Assembly (NCBI GenBank): GCA_949126835.1
Contig: OX421496.1
Coordinates: 15,890,844 to 15,954,843, forward strand
Length of the DNA: 64,000 bases
Origin: Anisus vortex
Taxonomy: Eukaryota; Mollusca; Gastropoda; Planorbidae
Direction of reading: 5' to 3'
How positions within the stretch are numbered: position 1 is the first letter of the stretch; each line of letters opens with the position of its first letter. Shown one piece after another: positions 12,151 to 23,121 of the stretch. Under the pieces are notes generated by a model. That model searched no databases. It had not been told where the DNA came from and saw nothing but the letters and a program-made list of their open reading frames with translations. A program made the position numbers and the translations under genes.

Positions 12151-12689
12151 AAACATAGGTAAGCCTATGTAAATATAAAAGTCCTTGATCTTTAATAACA
12201 ACTTTTCAAGTCCTATCTTATCACTAACACATACATTAGCTTGCACATATATAGTATAAACTCTACGCTCCGGCACAACTGTTATACCTACATAATGTCC
12301 TTTTCAGTTCCAAAAGAAAAACTCCATGAAAACCATTGCAATCAAACAACAACGTCAACATAAACACGTCCATAATCATGTGTAAAACATGTAGGACCGG
12401 AATAATTAATGACTATAATTTTAAATAAAAACTTGTTATTATTATGACAACGTAAACACAACACCAAATTGGTTGCTATGTTCCGTAAAGAGTGTTTACA
12501 ATATGAAAGAAACAACACAACATAAATATAGACAACTCTGTACAACTACTTACTTAGACACGCCAAACATGAAAGATAAATGATTTATAATTCCATCGAA
12601 CTTCCTGTAAAAAAAAAATTGTTTTGTTCACTTCTTGTATAAACATGAAAAAAACAAAAATTCCACTCGAAACTAATTTTACTTGTCAA
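12151..12689. other. Non-coding spacer
   Basis: No gene or repeat recognised. The minus-strand open frames of 60-125 codons overlapping the LINE tails and this stretch have no domain character. Confidence 0.4.
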
Positions 12690-12800
12690 AAGCCAGGCGA
12701 AGTAACGGGAGTATTTGTTGAATGAGTTGCGGTGTTCACTCCCTTGGGTGGTACAATACTTTGGCTAGCCACTGAGCGCGCTACCTTTTGTTGGTCTAAC
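12690..12800 (-). mobile_element. Possible SINE head (tRNA-like), minus strand
   Basis: Reversed, the segment reads GGTAGCGCGCTCAGTGGCTA, like a tRNA A-box arm, then a weak B-box-like stretch. A poly-G run and G/C-rich DNA to about 13010 adjoin it. Too degraded to fold as a tRNA. Confidence 0.3.
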
Positions 12801-13174
12801 ACACAAAAAGAAGGGAAGTTGGGGGGGGGGGGGTGGAGGGTCCCCCGCTGAGGGGCCGAGTTAGACTGGACGACGGGGGAATAACGAGCTTCATTCCACC
12901 ACTTTGGTGGGCTAGACTCTTGAGGCTCGGACACTGGTCATCAGATATCTTACCAACGGGGTTGGGGGAAAGGGTAGGGAAAAAAGGGCGGGGGGGGGCT
13001 TTTTTTTTTTTAAACCAAATAAAAAATAAAATAAGATATGAGATGGTTAACTTAGCCTACACTGGATAACACCAAAATGACGGAAATGTCAGTCAGTTGT
13101 GTGAACGCATCTTTGTGTTTTAGATTGAAAAGTAAAAGTTCAGTATTCCGTTGAACCAAATTGATCTAGAGGGC

Positions 13175-13365
13175 CGGTGAAGCAGCGTTCACCATCGTCG
13201 TGGTCACAACATACTAGGGGATTGTGTGGCCAGCACAATGATCAGTCGCCATTAACTCAACAAAAGTTAGATACCCATCAGAATTCGGTAGACTCACACC
13301 AGGAAATGAATCTTACTCTGCACCAGGATTCGAACACGGGATCTTCGGAACGCCAGAGATGGGAG
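13175..13365 (-). mobile_element. tRNA-derived SINE, minus strand
   Basis: Reversed, it contains a B-box-like 'gtgttcgaatcctgg' near 13320-13335, followed by 'gactgatcattgtgctggcc' from the SINE body seen at 44163-44590 (tactggccacacaatcaac). Flanks are AT-rich. Confidence 0.6.
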
Positions 13366-13804
13366 ATAGACAATACGTTTTATTGATGCACATGAAGGAA
13401 TATCTCAAAATAATTTATATTTCTATTATAACGTTTGATCTATTCTAATATTAAGTTTGCTTTCACTGAAATTGTATAATATCATTAATTCTAGTTTACG
13501 ACCTTTAAAATATCATACACGTTTTAAACATTGTGATATAATACTAAATTTATGATGAGGTATACAGTGGTCAACACACACACTCGCGCGCCCTCGCGTA
13601 CTCATACACTCCATTTTTTTCTGTGACTCGCGCACAAACACTGAACATCTGTCTCGACTTCTCTTGTTTGTTCTGGAACTAAAACAACACGTTGGACATA
13701 TATATACACAGTACACACCTTTTAGCTTATGATATGACAACGTATGTTCATATTATAGTCTTTGAGTGTTAATGTTATTGGCACCTGTTACTAAAGAAGC
13801 CAAA
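13366..13804. other. Non-coding spacer
   Basis: AT-rich, no recognisable gene. A minus-strand open frame at 13513-13740 is probably chance. Confidence 0.4.
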
Positions 13805-13975
13805 TTGGTTGACACACAGCGGTTAGTTCACCAGACTGTCAACCAAAAACAACCGACAGGTCGCGGGTTCTATCCCTGCCACCGACGGATCCCTGTCGCC
13901 CTGCAGGAGTTTTGGGCCTAGTGGACGTAATAATCTTCTATCTAGAAGGAACGTCTGTAAACGTATAAGAAGTCT
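13805..13975 (+). mobile_element. tRNA-derived SINE with LINE-shared 3' tail
   Basis: The head has an A-box-like 'gcggttagttcaccagac' and a B-box 'gcgggttctatccctgcc'. The 3' tail 'gtggacgtaataatcttct' plus 'gaaggaacgtctgtaa' is homologous to the CR1/L2-like LINE tail in this window. A second copy lies at 57630-57747. This is the known SINE-LINE partnership in which the SINE borrows the LINE's reverse-transcription signal. Confidence 0.75.
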
Positions 13976-14262
13976 GATTGCTTCTCAGCATTGAACTCCC
14001 ACACTAGGCGTTAGTTTTACTTACACCCACTACCTCACCCCTCTTCATAGTCATCAAACTAGATTCTAAGTTGTTGTTTTTTTCGTTTGTTTTATTTTTA
14101 ATGAGTTACTCTCAAAGGCAATATATTCATTGCCCAAACCCTGTGTTGCCTTTGGCGGGACTAGGTTGGTATTAATGAAAATGGCACCGTTTTACTTCCC
14201 TTTGTTTATGTCCGTTTATTTTCCAATCGTTTTGGTCTAAGTCTTCACCCCGTGTTTACCTT

Positions 14263-14343
14263 TTAACCCTTTCCGTACCGACCTACTTCTATCTATGCTG
14301 CCTTCAGTCCCGCTATCTACGCGCCCGGGACTGTAAGGGTTAA
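14263..14343. mobile_element. piggyBac-like miniature element (81 bp)
   Basis: Bounded by TTAA on both sides, with inner ends CCCTTTCCGTACCGACC and (reversed) CCCTTACAGTCCCGGGC. TTAA target duplication plus CCCTT termini suggests piggyBac. Two more copies are at 54893-54969 and 57417-57485. Far too short to encode anything. Confidence 0.7.
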
Positions 14344-14479
14344 GTATAAATCTATTTCCTCATCTTTTTTATATTCCAACGCACACTACTCAACTCTTTT
14401 TTCCCTTTAAATTTTGATCACCGAGTGTTTGTATTAAATTGTATGCTTTATAAAAATATACCTCACTCATTCCTTTCCT
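14344..14479. other. Non-coding spacer
   Basis: Short AT-rich stretch with nothing recognised. Confidence 0.4.
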
Positions 14480-14720
14480 CATTACCTCCCTGCCTATCTG
14501 CTTATCTACCTACGTAACTATTAACCTAAATACCTACCTACCTGCCTAATATCTATCTACTCACCTTCCATCCTATCTACCCATCTATCTATCTATCTAT
14601 CTATTTATATATCTATCTATGTATTGCTCTGTCTATCTGTCTGTCTGCCTGTCTGTCTATCTATCTATCTTTGTATCGCTCTATCTATTTATCTATCTAT
14701 GGATCTATCAGAATCTATTT
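14480..14720 (+). repeat. (CTAT)n/(CTAC)n/(CTGT)n degenerate microsatellite
   Basis: Tetranucleotide repeats with drifting third base over about 240 bp, interrupted near 14620. Confidence 0.9.
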
Positions 14721-15379
14721 GTCTGTGTCTTAAATCCACATTTTAGTTGATGCCAAAAAACTCTGTGGTTGTCGATATCAAGGGGGGGAGAGAATACACA
14801 ATCTCCAAGAACTACAATTTGTCAGGATCTGTTGAGTTACGGGCCCTTGTTGAAAGACACGCTGATTTTGACCACCGGGTATTTAAAAAAAAACAGAACA
14901 CACACACGCACACAAACTACTCCGCGGTAGTCTCGACCATTTATGTCTACAGAATGTTCCAGCCCCGTCAGGTCACGGGCAAGGTCAATACAGTACGGCA
15001 CGGCGTATCACGTTCTGCTAACAGAGCCACCTCCCGGGCAGCCCCCTCATTAGATAAACGAGGGGCCGGACTTTGTCCCGCATACACGACGCCGACCCTT
15101 CATCCCCCCTTCCCCGCCGCCCCCCCCCCCCCGGCAACCACACACGTCTCCAACATCTCCATCTCTGACAATACCGGTCATTACTATACGCCCCTCGCCC
15201 CTCCACATCTACCAATTCTACTGTCTTATTCATAAAGCATTTGTTGTTTTTTGTTTAGTTTTTGATTTGTTTCTGCTTTAGGCCAATTTCATTGCCTCTG
15301 TTACTTTACCTTCAGCATAACGCCAAACGACGTTTGTTCTATATTTTGCGCTTCCATTACTGGCTTGCATGCATAGTTG
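14721..15379. other. Mixed-composition block with CA and poly-C runs
   Basis: A 162-codon open frame (14747-15235) crosses CA repeats and a poly-C run, and its translation is low-complexity (THTHT, poly-Pro). I do not call it as a gene. The stretch at 14940-15110 is GC-rich and of unknown origin. Confidence 0.4.
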
Positions 15380-15935
15380 GCACCATACTATAACTGCCTA
15401 AAACAAAAACCGGACGAGACTTCGGGCTCCAACTCCAGGATGTAACGATGTTCAAAGTGAACCAATGGGGGAACATTGCGCCAGCCACACCACGGCACGC
15501 CGAAATGGGGTGCCCTGTAACAAGGGACACAGTCTCCGCAACCACATGTAGGCCTACTACATAACCTTTTCTCAATGCAGAATTCCCCTCGAATCATTAT
15601 CACAGTGGCTAGCCCGTATGCCAGCACTGTCGCCCGGTAGCACAAATCAAATACCATACGTATGGGCATCCAGGCACCAGGGCGGGGTTAGAGCGGGAAC
15701 GCTGCGCTCATTGCTTCACCCACACCAAGTCTCGGAGCCTCTCGGCGGTGCAATGAGACCTCGGACGCGCAGCAGGGACTGACCCCCACGCGTTTGCCAA
15801 TCGGTGTGATCTTGATTCAAGCGTACTGGTGGTTGCCACACTTTGCAAACGACGGGGCCCATGGGTACAGAAGTGCATTCGTATTTCACGGCAGACTTCC
15901 GGTTGAATAGGGTCTTCTTGTCCCGCCATCCATTA
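15380..15935 (+). repeat. GC-rich interspersed repeat (Helitron interior), inverted copy
   Basis: Its reverse complement aligns in order with 27415-27870 and 29030-29440: 'ttctgtacccatgggcc', 'aacgcgtggggg', 'gccgagaggc', 'taccggg..acagtgc', 'gttacagggc', 'cgtggtgtggctgg', 'ctcgtccgg'. The other two copies lie inside Helitrons. No intact frame and no Helitron termini seen here, so this may be a fragment. Confidence 0.7.
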
Positions 15936-16026
15936 TTGAAAGTATCCGCCCCGCAATCTCATTTTCTTATTCTTCATGCAAAAAAAATGAGCTCTTATTG
16001 TATCTGGGAATATCCATGCCTTGCAG

Positions 16027-16208
16027 CAGGGCCATTTTTAGGATTATGGGGGCCCTGTTCACAAGTGCCAAATTTATGTGGGGACCCTCGTGGCTTCGAC
16101 CCTGCCTTCCGACCTTGCTGTGTTAGCCTGTGTTTTGGAATGTGTGGGGGGGGCACCTTTATGTGTGGGGGCCCATGGAACTTTGGTATATGCCTCAATA
16201 CGTTTCTG
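16027..16208. mobile_element. hAT-type MITE (182 bp)
   Basis: Starts CAGGGCCATTTTTAGGA and ends ...CGTTTCTG, with a perfect 8-bp duplication CCTTGCAG (16019-16026 and 16209-16216). G-run rich interior. Overlapping open frames are composition artefacts. Confidence 0.75.
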
Positions 16209-16699
16209 CCTTGCAGCCCAAAAGAGCAGCATTAACGTAGCACGTAATACGTCGATATGCAATGACATATTTCATATAAATACTCTGATTCCTGAAACGC
16301 CATTCGACAAGGAATGAGTTGCGTTAACTAGTCTGTAAAAATAAAACACTAAAGTAAAATATATTTTTTTAAATCAAGATTCAAAGCCAATAGTTGCAAG
16401 TAAACAAAAATGACTTCTAAAAAATTAACTATCTCTGGCAATAATTTCCATCTTTTATGTCTACCAATAAACAACGTTATCGTAAAATGCCAGAGTTGTT
16501 TTGTTGTTGTTTTTTTCATGTTCGTTTTCTTGTTTTCGTTTTCTTGATGTTTATGGTTTGTTGTTATTTTGACAAGAAATATTCAAAGGGGCATTGCCAC
16601 CTGAGCAATATTATAACATGTTTATGTATGCTTTAAATGTTATCTAATTAAATAGGAAAGCTTTTAGATTAGCGAATAATACTCATTGGTGCTAGCTAA
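16209..16699. other. AT-rich spacer before satellite
   Basis: No gene; T-rich and GTT-rich stretches. The first degenerate satellite monomers appear near 16690. Confidence 0.45.
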
Positions 16700-18594
16700 A
16701 GATAGAAGCTGTGTTGAAATATAATATATTGTGCTAAGAAAATAAAGAAGATGAAATGTAAGAGAAGATATTGGTGCTAGCTAAAGATAGAAGCTGTAAT
16801 GAAAGATAAGATATCGATGCTAGCTAAAGTTAGAAGCTGTAATGAAAGATAAGATATCGATGCTAGCTAAAGTTCGAAGCTGTGTAATGAAAGATAAGAT
16901 ATCGATGCTAGCTAAAGATAGAAGAAGTGATAAAAGATAAGATATTGATGCCAGCTAAAGATAGAAGCTGTGATGAAAGATAAGATATCGATGCTAGCTA
17001 AAGATAGAATTTGTGATGAAAGATAAGATATCGATGCTAGCTAAAGATAGAAGCTGTGATGAAAGATAAGATATCGATGCTAGCTAAAGATAGAAGCTGT
17101 GTAATGAAAGATAAGATATCGATGCTAGCTAAAGATAGAAGCTGTGTAAAGAAAGATAAGATATCGATGCTAGTCAAAGATAGAAGCTGTGTAATGAAAG
17201 TTAAGATATCGATGCTAGCTAAAGATAGAAGCTTTGTAATGAAAAATAAGATATTGATGCTAGCTAAAGATAGAAGCTGTAATGAAAGATAAGATATCGA
17301 TGCTAGCTAAAGATAGAAGATGTGATAAAAGATAAGATATTGATGCTAGCTAAAGATAGAAGCTGTTGTGAAAGATAAGATATCGATGCTAGCTAAAGAT
17401 AGAAGCTGTGATGAAAGATAAGATTTTGATGCTAGCTAAAGATAGAAGCTGTGTAATGAAAGATAAGATATCGATGCTAGCTAAAGATAGAAGCTTTGTA
17501 ATGAAAGATAAGATATCTATGCTAGCTAAAGATAGAAGCTGTAATGAAAGATAAGATATCGATGTTAGCTAAAGATAGAAGCTGTGATAAAAGATTAGAT
17601 ATTGATGCTAGCTAAAGATAGAAGCTGTGATGAAAGAAAAGATATTGATGCTAGCTAAAGATAGAAGCTGTGGTGAAAGATAAGATATCGATGCTAGCTA
17701 AAGATAGAAGCTGTGATGAAAGATAAGATATTGATGCTAGCTAAAGATAGAAGCTGTGATGAAACATAAGATATCGATGCTAGCTAAAGATAGAATTTGT
17801 GATGAAAGATAAGATATCGATGCTAGCTAAAGATAGAAGCTGTGTAATGAAAGATAAGATATCGATGCTAGGTAAAGATAGAAGCTGTGTAATGAAAGAT
17901 AAGATATCGATGCTAGCTAAAGATAGAAGCTGTGTAATGAAAGATAAGATATCGATTCTAGTTAGAGATAGAAGCTGTGTAATGAAAGATAAGATATCGA
18001 TGCTAGCTAAGGATAGAAGCTTTGTAATGAAAGATAAGATATCGATGCTAGCTAAAGATAGAAGCTGTAATGAAAGATAAGATATCGATGCTAGCTAAAG
18101 ATAGAAGCTGTGATAAAAGATAAGATATTGATGATAGCTAAAGATAGAAGCTGTGATGAAAGATAAGATATCGATGCTAGCTAAAGATAGAAGCTGTGAT
18201 GAAAGATAAGATATTGATGCTAGCTAAAGATAGAAGCTGTGATGAAAGATAAGATATCGATGCTAGCTAAAGATAGAATTTGTGATGAAAGATAAGATAT
18301 CGATGCTAGCTAAAGATAGAAGCTGTGTAATGAAAGATAAGATATCGATGCTAGTCAAAGATAGAAGCTGTGTAATGAAAGATAAGATATCGATGCTAGC
18401 TAAAGATAGAAGCTTTGTAATGAAAGATAAGATATCGATGCTAGCTAAAGATAGAAGCTGTAATGAAAGATAAGATATTGATGCTAGGTAAAGATAGAAC
18501 TTGTGATGAAAGATAAGATAAGATATCGATGCTAGCTAAAGATAGAAGCTGTGTAATGAAAGATAAGATATCGATGCTAGCTAAAGATGGAAAC
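16700..18594 (+). repeat. About 43-bp satellite array (roughly 43 monomers)
   Basis: The monomer is built as 'gaaagataagatatcgatgc' + 'tagctaaagatagaagctgt' + a variable linker (gat, gtaat or aat), giving 41-, 43- and 45-bp forms. Each carries overlapping palindromes GATATC/ATCGAT, then GCTAGC, and two GATA motifs. Marker variants (tttgtgatg, gataaaagat) recur at multiples of the monomer, so there is irregular higher-order structure. Where 45-bp forms run together, 60-90 codon frames open; they are artefacts. Confidence 0.95.
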
Positions 18595-18602
18595 TGTGAG
18601 GT

Positions 18603-19066
18603 TAGGGTTACCATAAGTGCTCAGATGAAAAAGAGGATACATAAAATGTTCGTTAAATTCGGTTTCCAGCCCGTAGCCGGTTTCTAGGGTGACGCCAATT
18701 TTAAGCGTTGAACAAATAAAAGTAAAGCTAAGCTACATAAAGTAATCCAGATAATTACCTTAGTAACCTTACCATTGAGCTAAATAGTACTAGAGCGCGC
18801 ATTAAGTTCCCGGACCAGAATAATAATAATAATATTATAATACTGTACTATTTTGTAATCTCTGTTGAATGAAATAATGAATGAAACATGCGTTCCAGCA
18901 ATATTTAGCTCAATGGTAAGGTTACTAAGGCATTATAGTATGTAACAGAGAAAAGTAAATAAGAATGTATCGATCGATCGGGAAAAGCCTTTTTTCTGGA
19001 AAGCCGCCCGGACAGGGCCCTAAAAAGAGGACATGTCCGGGGAAATTCAGACGCATGGTAACCCTA
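18603..19066. mobile_element. hAT-type element (464 bp) abutting the satellite
   Basis: Terminal inverted repeats TAGGGTTACCAT (12 bp, perfect), with a perfect 8-bp duplication TGTGAGGT (18595-18602 and 19067-19074). The left duplication lies at the last satellite monomer, so the insertion is at the array edge. No coding capacity. Hosts the palindromic element 18758-18930. Confidence 0.9.
18758..18930. mobile_element. 173-bp MITE with 29-bp perfect inverted repeats
   Basis: Left arm 18758-18786 and right arm 18902-18930 are exact reverse complements (ccttagtaaccttaccattg ... caatggtaaggttactaagg). The AT-rich middle is about 115 bp. It lies inside the hAT element. Superfamily not determined; the target duplication is not clear. 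Confidence 0.85.
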
Positions 19067-19208
19067 TGTGAGGTAAACAATATATTGAAATAACTCAAGC
19101 ATTCTAACTACAAGTTTAACTTGAATAATATATTATTATATCACAAGTGTACATACAACTTCCTACCTGTAGACCTACATTTATAAGCTGTCAAATTAAA
19201 ATTTAAAG

Positions 19209-19341
19209 CAGAGATCGGCAAACTAGGGTTCGCGTGTTATACTTGGCACGCATTGCGTTTTTCAAGGCCAGGCAAGAGATCCCCAAATAGACTCTTCAAT
19301 GCCCTTCAAGAGCAAAATGACTTTTGGGTTGCCGACCCCTG
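19209..19341. mobile_element. hAT-type MITE of the 'GGTCGGCAACC' family (133 bp)
   Basis: Left end CAGAGATCGGCAAAC, right end (reversed) CAGGGGTCGGCAACCC, and the family word 'cttggcacgcattgcg'. The flanking 8-mers ATTTAAAG/ATCAAGAG match at only 5 of 8, so the duplication is eroded. Confidence 0.7.
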
Positions 19342-19849
19342 ATCAAGAGGCCCAAGGCTTCAAACAAGTTAGCGTATAGGCAAAGTCTTATTCGTCTACA
19401 TTTTTAGCCTTTTAGTAGCATGTTATCCAATGTTTAACACACGGTTCATGCCTAATAAGCCAAATTGAAATACTTGATACAATGTTGTTATTTTTTTAAG
19501 TTAAAAGAGCAAGCAAGTTAAAAGTCATGTTCTCTTCCGTTCTGGTGGTCAAGGCTTAAAAGAAGAAGAAAAAAAAAAGAGAAAGGCCTGGCTGAATGTG
19601 ACCACCAGGTCAGAACATTATGACCACTTCTGATAGTATTTCCTCCTGTGAGTTGTGTTTATGGCCGTGTATAAAGTGTTGCCGGGTGTCCCTAACACAA
19701 CTTCTGACGGGCATTTATTGGGAAGAATCCTCTCTCGCGGCATGTTTTGCCTCGCCATTAAAAAAATCTCTCCGCTGGTATCGCTTGGGCCAGAAGTAGA
19801 CTATATGGATAAAAGGAAAGAAAGAATGAAAGAAGGTAAAGAACTGTTT
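19342..19849. other. Non-coding spacer
   Basis: A 122-codon frame begins at 19655 but runs into G-rich low-complexity DNA and shows no family motif. Not called as a gene. Confidence 0.4.
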
Positions 19850-20480
19850 CGGATAGCGACGAAGCCCCCTGTGGTCGAGCCCTTCTCTTGGTGTTGGGTG
19901 GGAGGCGGTGGAGGGTCGAAGCACATCAGAGCCACGTGTGCAACCGCCGACTTCACAGACCTGGATCAGTATGGCGTATACTCGGGAGGAGCGCCCCCAA
20001 CCCCGCCCCTACCACACACTTGAAGATGGGGGGGGGGAAGACCAGGGGAGTAGGGGTGGTGGTGGTGGGACGGTAAAAAAACGTGGTCGGCGAGGTGGTC
20101 TCTCGTGGAGTAAAAAGATGTGCATACGTTGGGGGGAGATATGGAGGGTGATGGAGGGGTAACACACGGGGGGGGGGGTGAAGCGGGGATGGGTGGGGTG
20201 GGTGTTTGATGTGGGTGGTGTGTGTTGGTATAGGATGGGGGAAGGGGGGGGGGCGAAAAGGGAGGCGATCCAAAACGGAGATTGGAATGTGAATGCCAGA
20301 GATTCCAAAACAATATGTATGAAAAATGGTGGTGGCGGAAGGGGATGGAGTAAAAGGGGGCCCGGATTGGGGGAGGGGTGTAACATCATCGAGTCTTCTT
20401 CAAATAAAGAATTTAGGCAATAGTGTGACAAGAATGGATGAATCAAGGGACGGCAAGACGGGGGGACTTGGGGTGGGACT
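19850..20480 (+). repeat. G-rich low-complexity block
   Basis: Many G runs of 4-11 and GGT/GTG stretches on the + strand. Open frames of 80-196 codons on either strand are poly-Gly/poly-Pro artefacts. The strand asymmetry suggests G-quadruplex potential. Confidence 0.8.
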
Positions 20481-20559
20481 TGCGGGTAAATGATGAGCAT
20501 ACCGTCATGACGTACGTCAGGTAGAAGTATCCAGGGCACTAGCAGCAGCATTGGTCGCC

Positions 20560-21600
20560 ACAGACGTTGTAATCGGTCTAGTTGTACGGTATGCGTCAAG
20601 CGTCATATAGTAAATAGTTGTTCGTTACACATGTTGCGTCATATTGACGCCACCGCCACCAGGAAATAATTGTACGGTATGCGTCATGGTGACACCACAA
20701 GTGTTTCGTTGTTTGGTATGCGTCATGTGTCATAATGACGCCAACAGTAAAATAGTTGTACGTTATGCGTCATGTGTCATATTGACGCCAACAGTAAAAT
20801 AGGTGTAGGCCTACTGTATGCGTCATGTGTCATATTGACGCCAACAGTAAAATAGTTGTACGGTATGCGTCATGGATGTGTCATAGTGACGCCAACAGTA
20901 GAATAGATTACGGTATGCGTCATGTGTCATATATGGACGCCAACTGTAAATAGTTGTACGGTATGCGTCATAGTGACACTACAAGTGAATAGTTGTTTGT
21001 TATGCGTCATGTGTCATATTGACGCCAACGGTAAAATAGTTGTACGTTATGCGTCATGTGTCATATTGACGCCAACAGTAAAATAGGTGTAGGCCTACTG
21101 TATGCGTCATGTGTCATATTGACGCCAACAGTAAAATAGTTGTACGGTATGCGTCATGGATGTGTCATAGTGACGCCAACAGTAGAATAGATTACGGTAT
21201 GCGTCATGTGTCATATATGGACGCCAACTGTAAATAGTTGTACGGTATGCGTCATAGTGACACTACAAGTGAATAGTTGTTTGTTATGCGTCATGTGTCA
21301 TATTGACGCCAACGGTAAATAGTTGTAGGCTACGGTATGCGTCATAGTGACACTACAAGTGAATAGTTGTTTGTTATGCGCCATGTGTCATATTGACGAC
21401 ACGGTTGTAATGTTGTACGGTATACGTCACATTATTCCTTCCAGCAGTAGGCCTACATACTCATGCGTCTTAACGCTGCCATCAATTTGTAATTGCGCAG
21501 TATGCGTCATGTGACTTATCGTCTTATCATCACCACCAGTAAATAGCCGCGCAGTATGCGTCATTCTCCTCACCGCCATCACCATAAGTGACCAAGACAT
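20560..21600 (+). repeat. About 47-bp satellite with 284-bp higher-order unit
   Basis: Monomers contain 'tatgcgtcatgtgtcatatt' followed by 'gacgccaacagtaaaatag'. The block starting at 20751 recurs from about 21035 almost exactly, giving a 284-bp higher-order repeat of about six monomers. Each monomer pairs GCGTCA with TGACGC 12 bases apart, a potential hairpin and CRE/AP-1-like half-site pair. Edge monomers are more diverged. Confidence 0.9.
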
Positions 21601-22650
21601 CACGTTGGAGTTAGAACATGAATCTTGTTAAGTTTGGGACATCTGTGTTTGCCGTCTTCAACTACATACCATTGGGGTTATCCCCCGTTTCTTTTGGTTT
21701 TTCCTTTATATAAGAACAAAAACCAGACACGTGAAAATATAACAACATAACTCAAGAACAAAACTAAGGAATAACATAACACTGTTAAATAACAACGTTT
21801 AAAGTTTTTGTTGTCTTTTAAACAAAGTAAAGCATCTTTGTTTTGCAGTTTGATTTACTATCTATATTAATTGTGGTCGTCGGTAAATAGTCCATGTGGT
21901 GCTAAGACTCAGCTAGATAAAATGACGGGAAGCGGGTCAATAAACCTTCCGAAAATTTTGCTTCCACAAAGAAACATACGAACTAAAGCGAAGTTTTTAT
22001 AAGGGATTTATTTTTAATCTGTATAAAAACATACATAAAACATTTACTTGTATAAGGAAAACATCATGCAATATGAATAACAAATCACATCAACCAAAAC
22101 CTGTATCAATTGAAACCTATGTCTCTGTCGAACAACAAGCCGAGACGTTTGAAACCACAAAGAAGCGTAGAAGACATCATGTTTTGTTTTTTTGTATATA
22201 GGGATCGTCTGTAACATTAAACATCAATATATATAATTACCGATATTTTTTTTTATACATGTAGGCCCCATAGATCTATTTGTTTATACATGTATTCTAC
22301 AAAGACTCCTAGACCGTTTAACGGATCGGGACGGATGTTAAATCCATAAATTGAATTCGTCTTCCAGTATACAATTTTATCATATCAACTATATTGATTA
22401 AATCGTTTATTTATTTTAAAAAAATATCACTAATTATGTTAAAGTTATAAACTGGAATGCCATTTACAAGATATTTAAAGTGATGACCCTTTCAAAATGA
22501 TTTTAAATTAAATCAGATCTCTATGTGTTTGGTACCTTCGGGTTTTCCCGTGCGACGAAAACTTGATTTAAAAAAAAAAATATTTGTCTTTGTTTTTTCT
22601 ACTTCTTTTTTTTTAATTGTTTATATTTTTGTAACAAGCATAATATTAAA
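21601..22650. other. AT-rich spacer, one arm of a direct repeat, LINE tail trace
   Basis: 'agggatcgtctgtaacatta' through 'cccatagatctatttgtt' at 22198-22283 recurs at 22716-22802 as an 86-bp direct repeat 518 bp apart. Near 22150-22220 a weak CR1/L2-like tail ('gcgtagaagacatc...gatcgtctgtaac') is visible. No gene. Confidence 0.5.
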
Positions 22651-22691
22651 GTCATTCGTTTCTCCGTCATTTCGACGGGCATAAATACTAG
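22651..22691 (+). mobile_element. Helitron 3' terminus (fragment)
   Basis: 'gtcattcgtttct', then hairpin arms CCGTC (22664-22668) and GACGG (22674-22678), then ...CTAG (22688-22691), followed by T. The hairpin, about ten bases, then CTRR and T is the Helitron 3' end. The last 40 bp match the minus-strand ends of the Helitrons at 26996 and 28835. The 5' part is unrelated or lost. Confidence 0.7.
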
Positions 22692-22928
22692 TATATGTTT
22701 TTTTTTTGTGTATGTAAGGATCGTCTGTAACATTAAACATCAATATATATAATTACCGATATTTTTTTTTTATACATGTAGGCCCCATAGATCTATTTGT
22801 TACCTATCAGGGCAAATACTAGTATCAGCATTTTTAATCATGACGCTTTGACTTACCGATACTGCTGTTGATATTAGGGCGGGGGGAGGGGGGTGACCAC
22901 AGAGCAAAATTCATTGGTATCATTAGCA

Positions 22929-23121
22929 CAGAGGCGTCAAACTGAATTACACATCGGGCCAAAACTAAAATAACACACATATGGTTGGGGGTCGAACCGG
23001 ATTCATTGACCAGTGGAGAGTTAAACCATTTTAAAACAAGCATATGAATTCTCTCGCAGGGCGGAATATAATTGAGCGTCAGGCCGGATGTGGTCTGCGG
23101 ACCGTGAATTTGACGCCTATG
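22929..23121. mobile_element. hAT-like MITE (193 bp)
   Basis: Left end CAGAGGCGTCAAACTG; right end reversed CATAGGCGTCAAATTCACG. The shared GGCGTCAAA arm supports inverted termini. The 8-bp flanks (CATTAGCA/CATTGAAG) agree only in part, so assignment rests on termini. Confidence 0.55.

Noticed and set aside
14747..15235. 162-codon open frame on the + strand
   Set aside because: Crosses CA and poly-C low-complexity tracts; translation is THTHT and poly-Pro with no family motif or splice support.
16700..18594. Open frames of repeated KDKISMLAKDRSC-type peptides, resembling a repeat protein
   Set aside because: Frames open only where 45-bp satellite units cluster and close with 41/43-bp units; no start, splice or promoter context.
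19655..20023. 122-codon open frame, + strand
   Set aside because: Runs into a G-rich block, ends in Gly/Pro repeats and has no recognisable domain.
20009..20599. 196-codon open frame, - strand
   Set aside because: It is the complement of G runs; the product is Pro/His/Ser low complexity.
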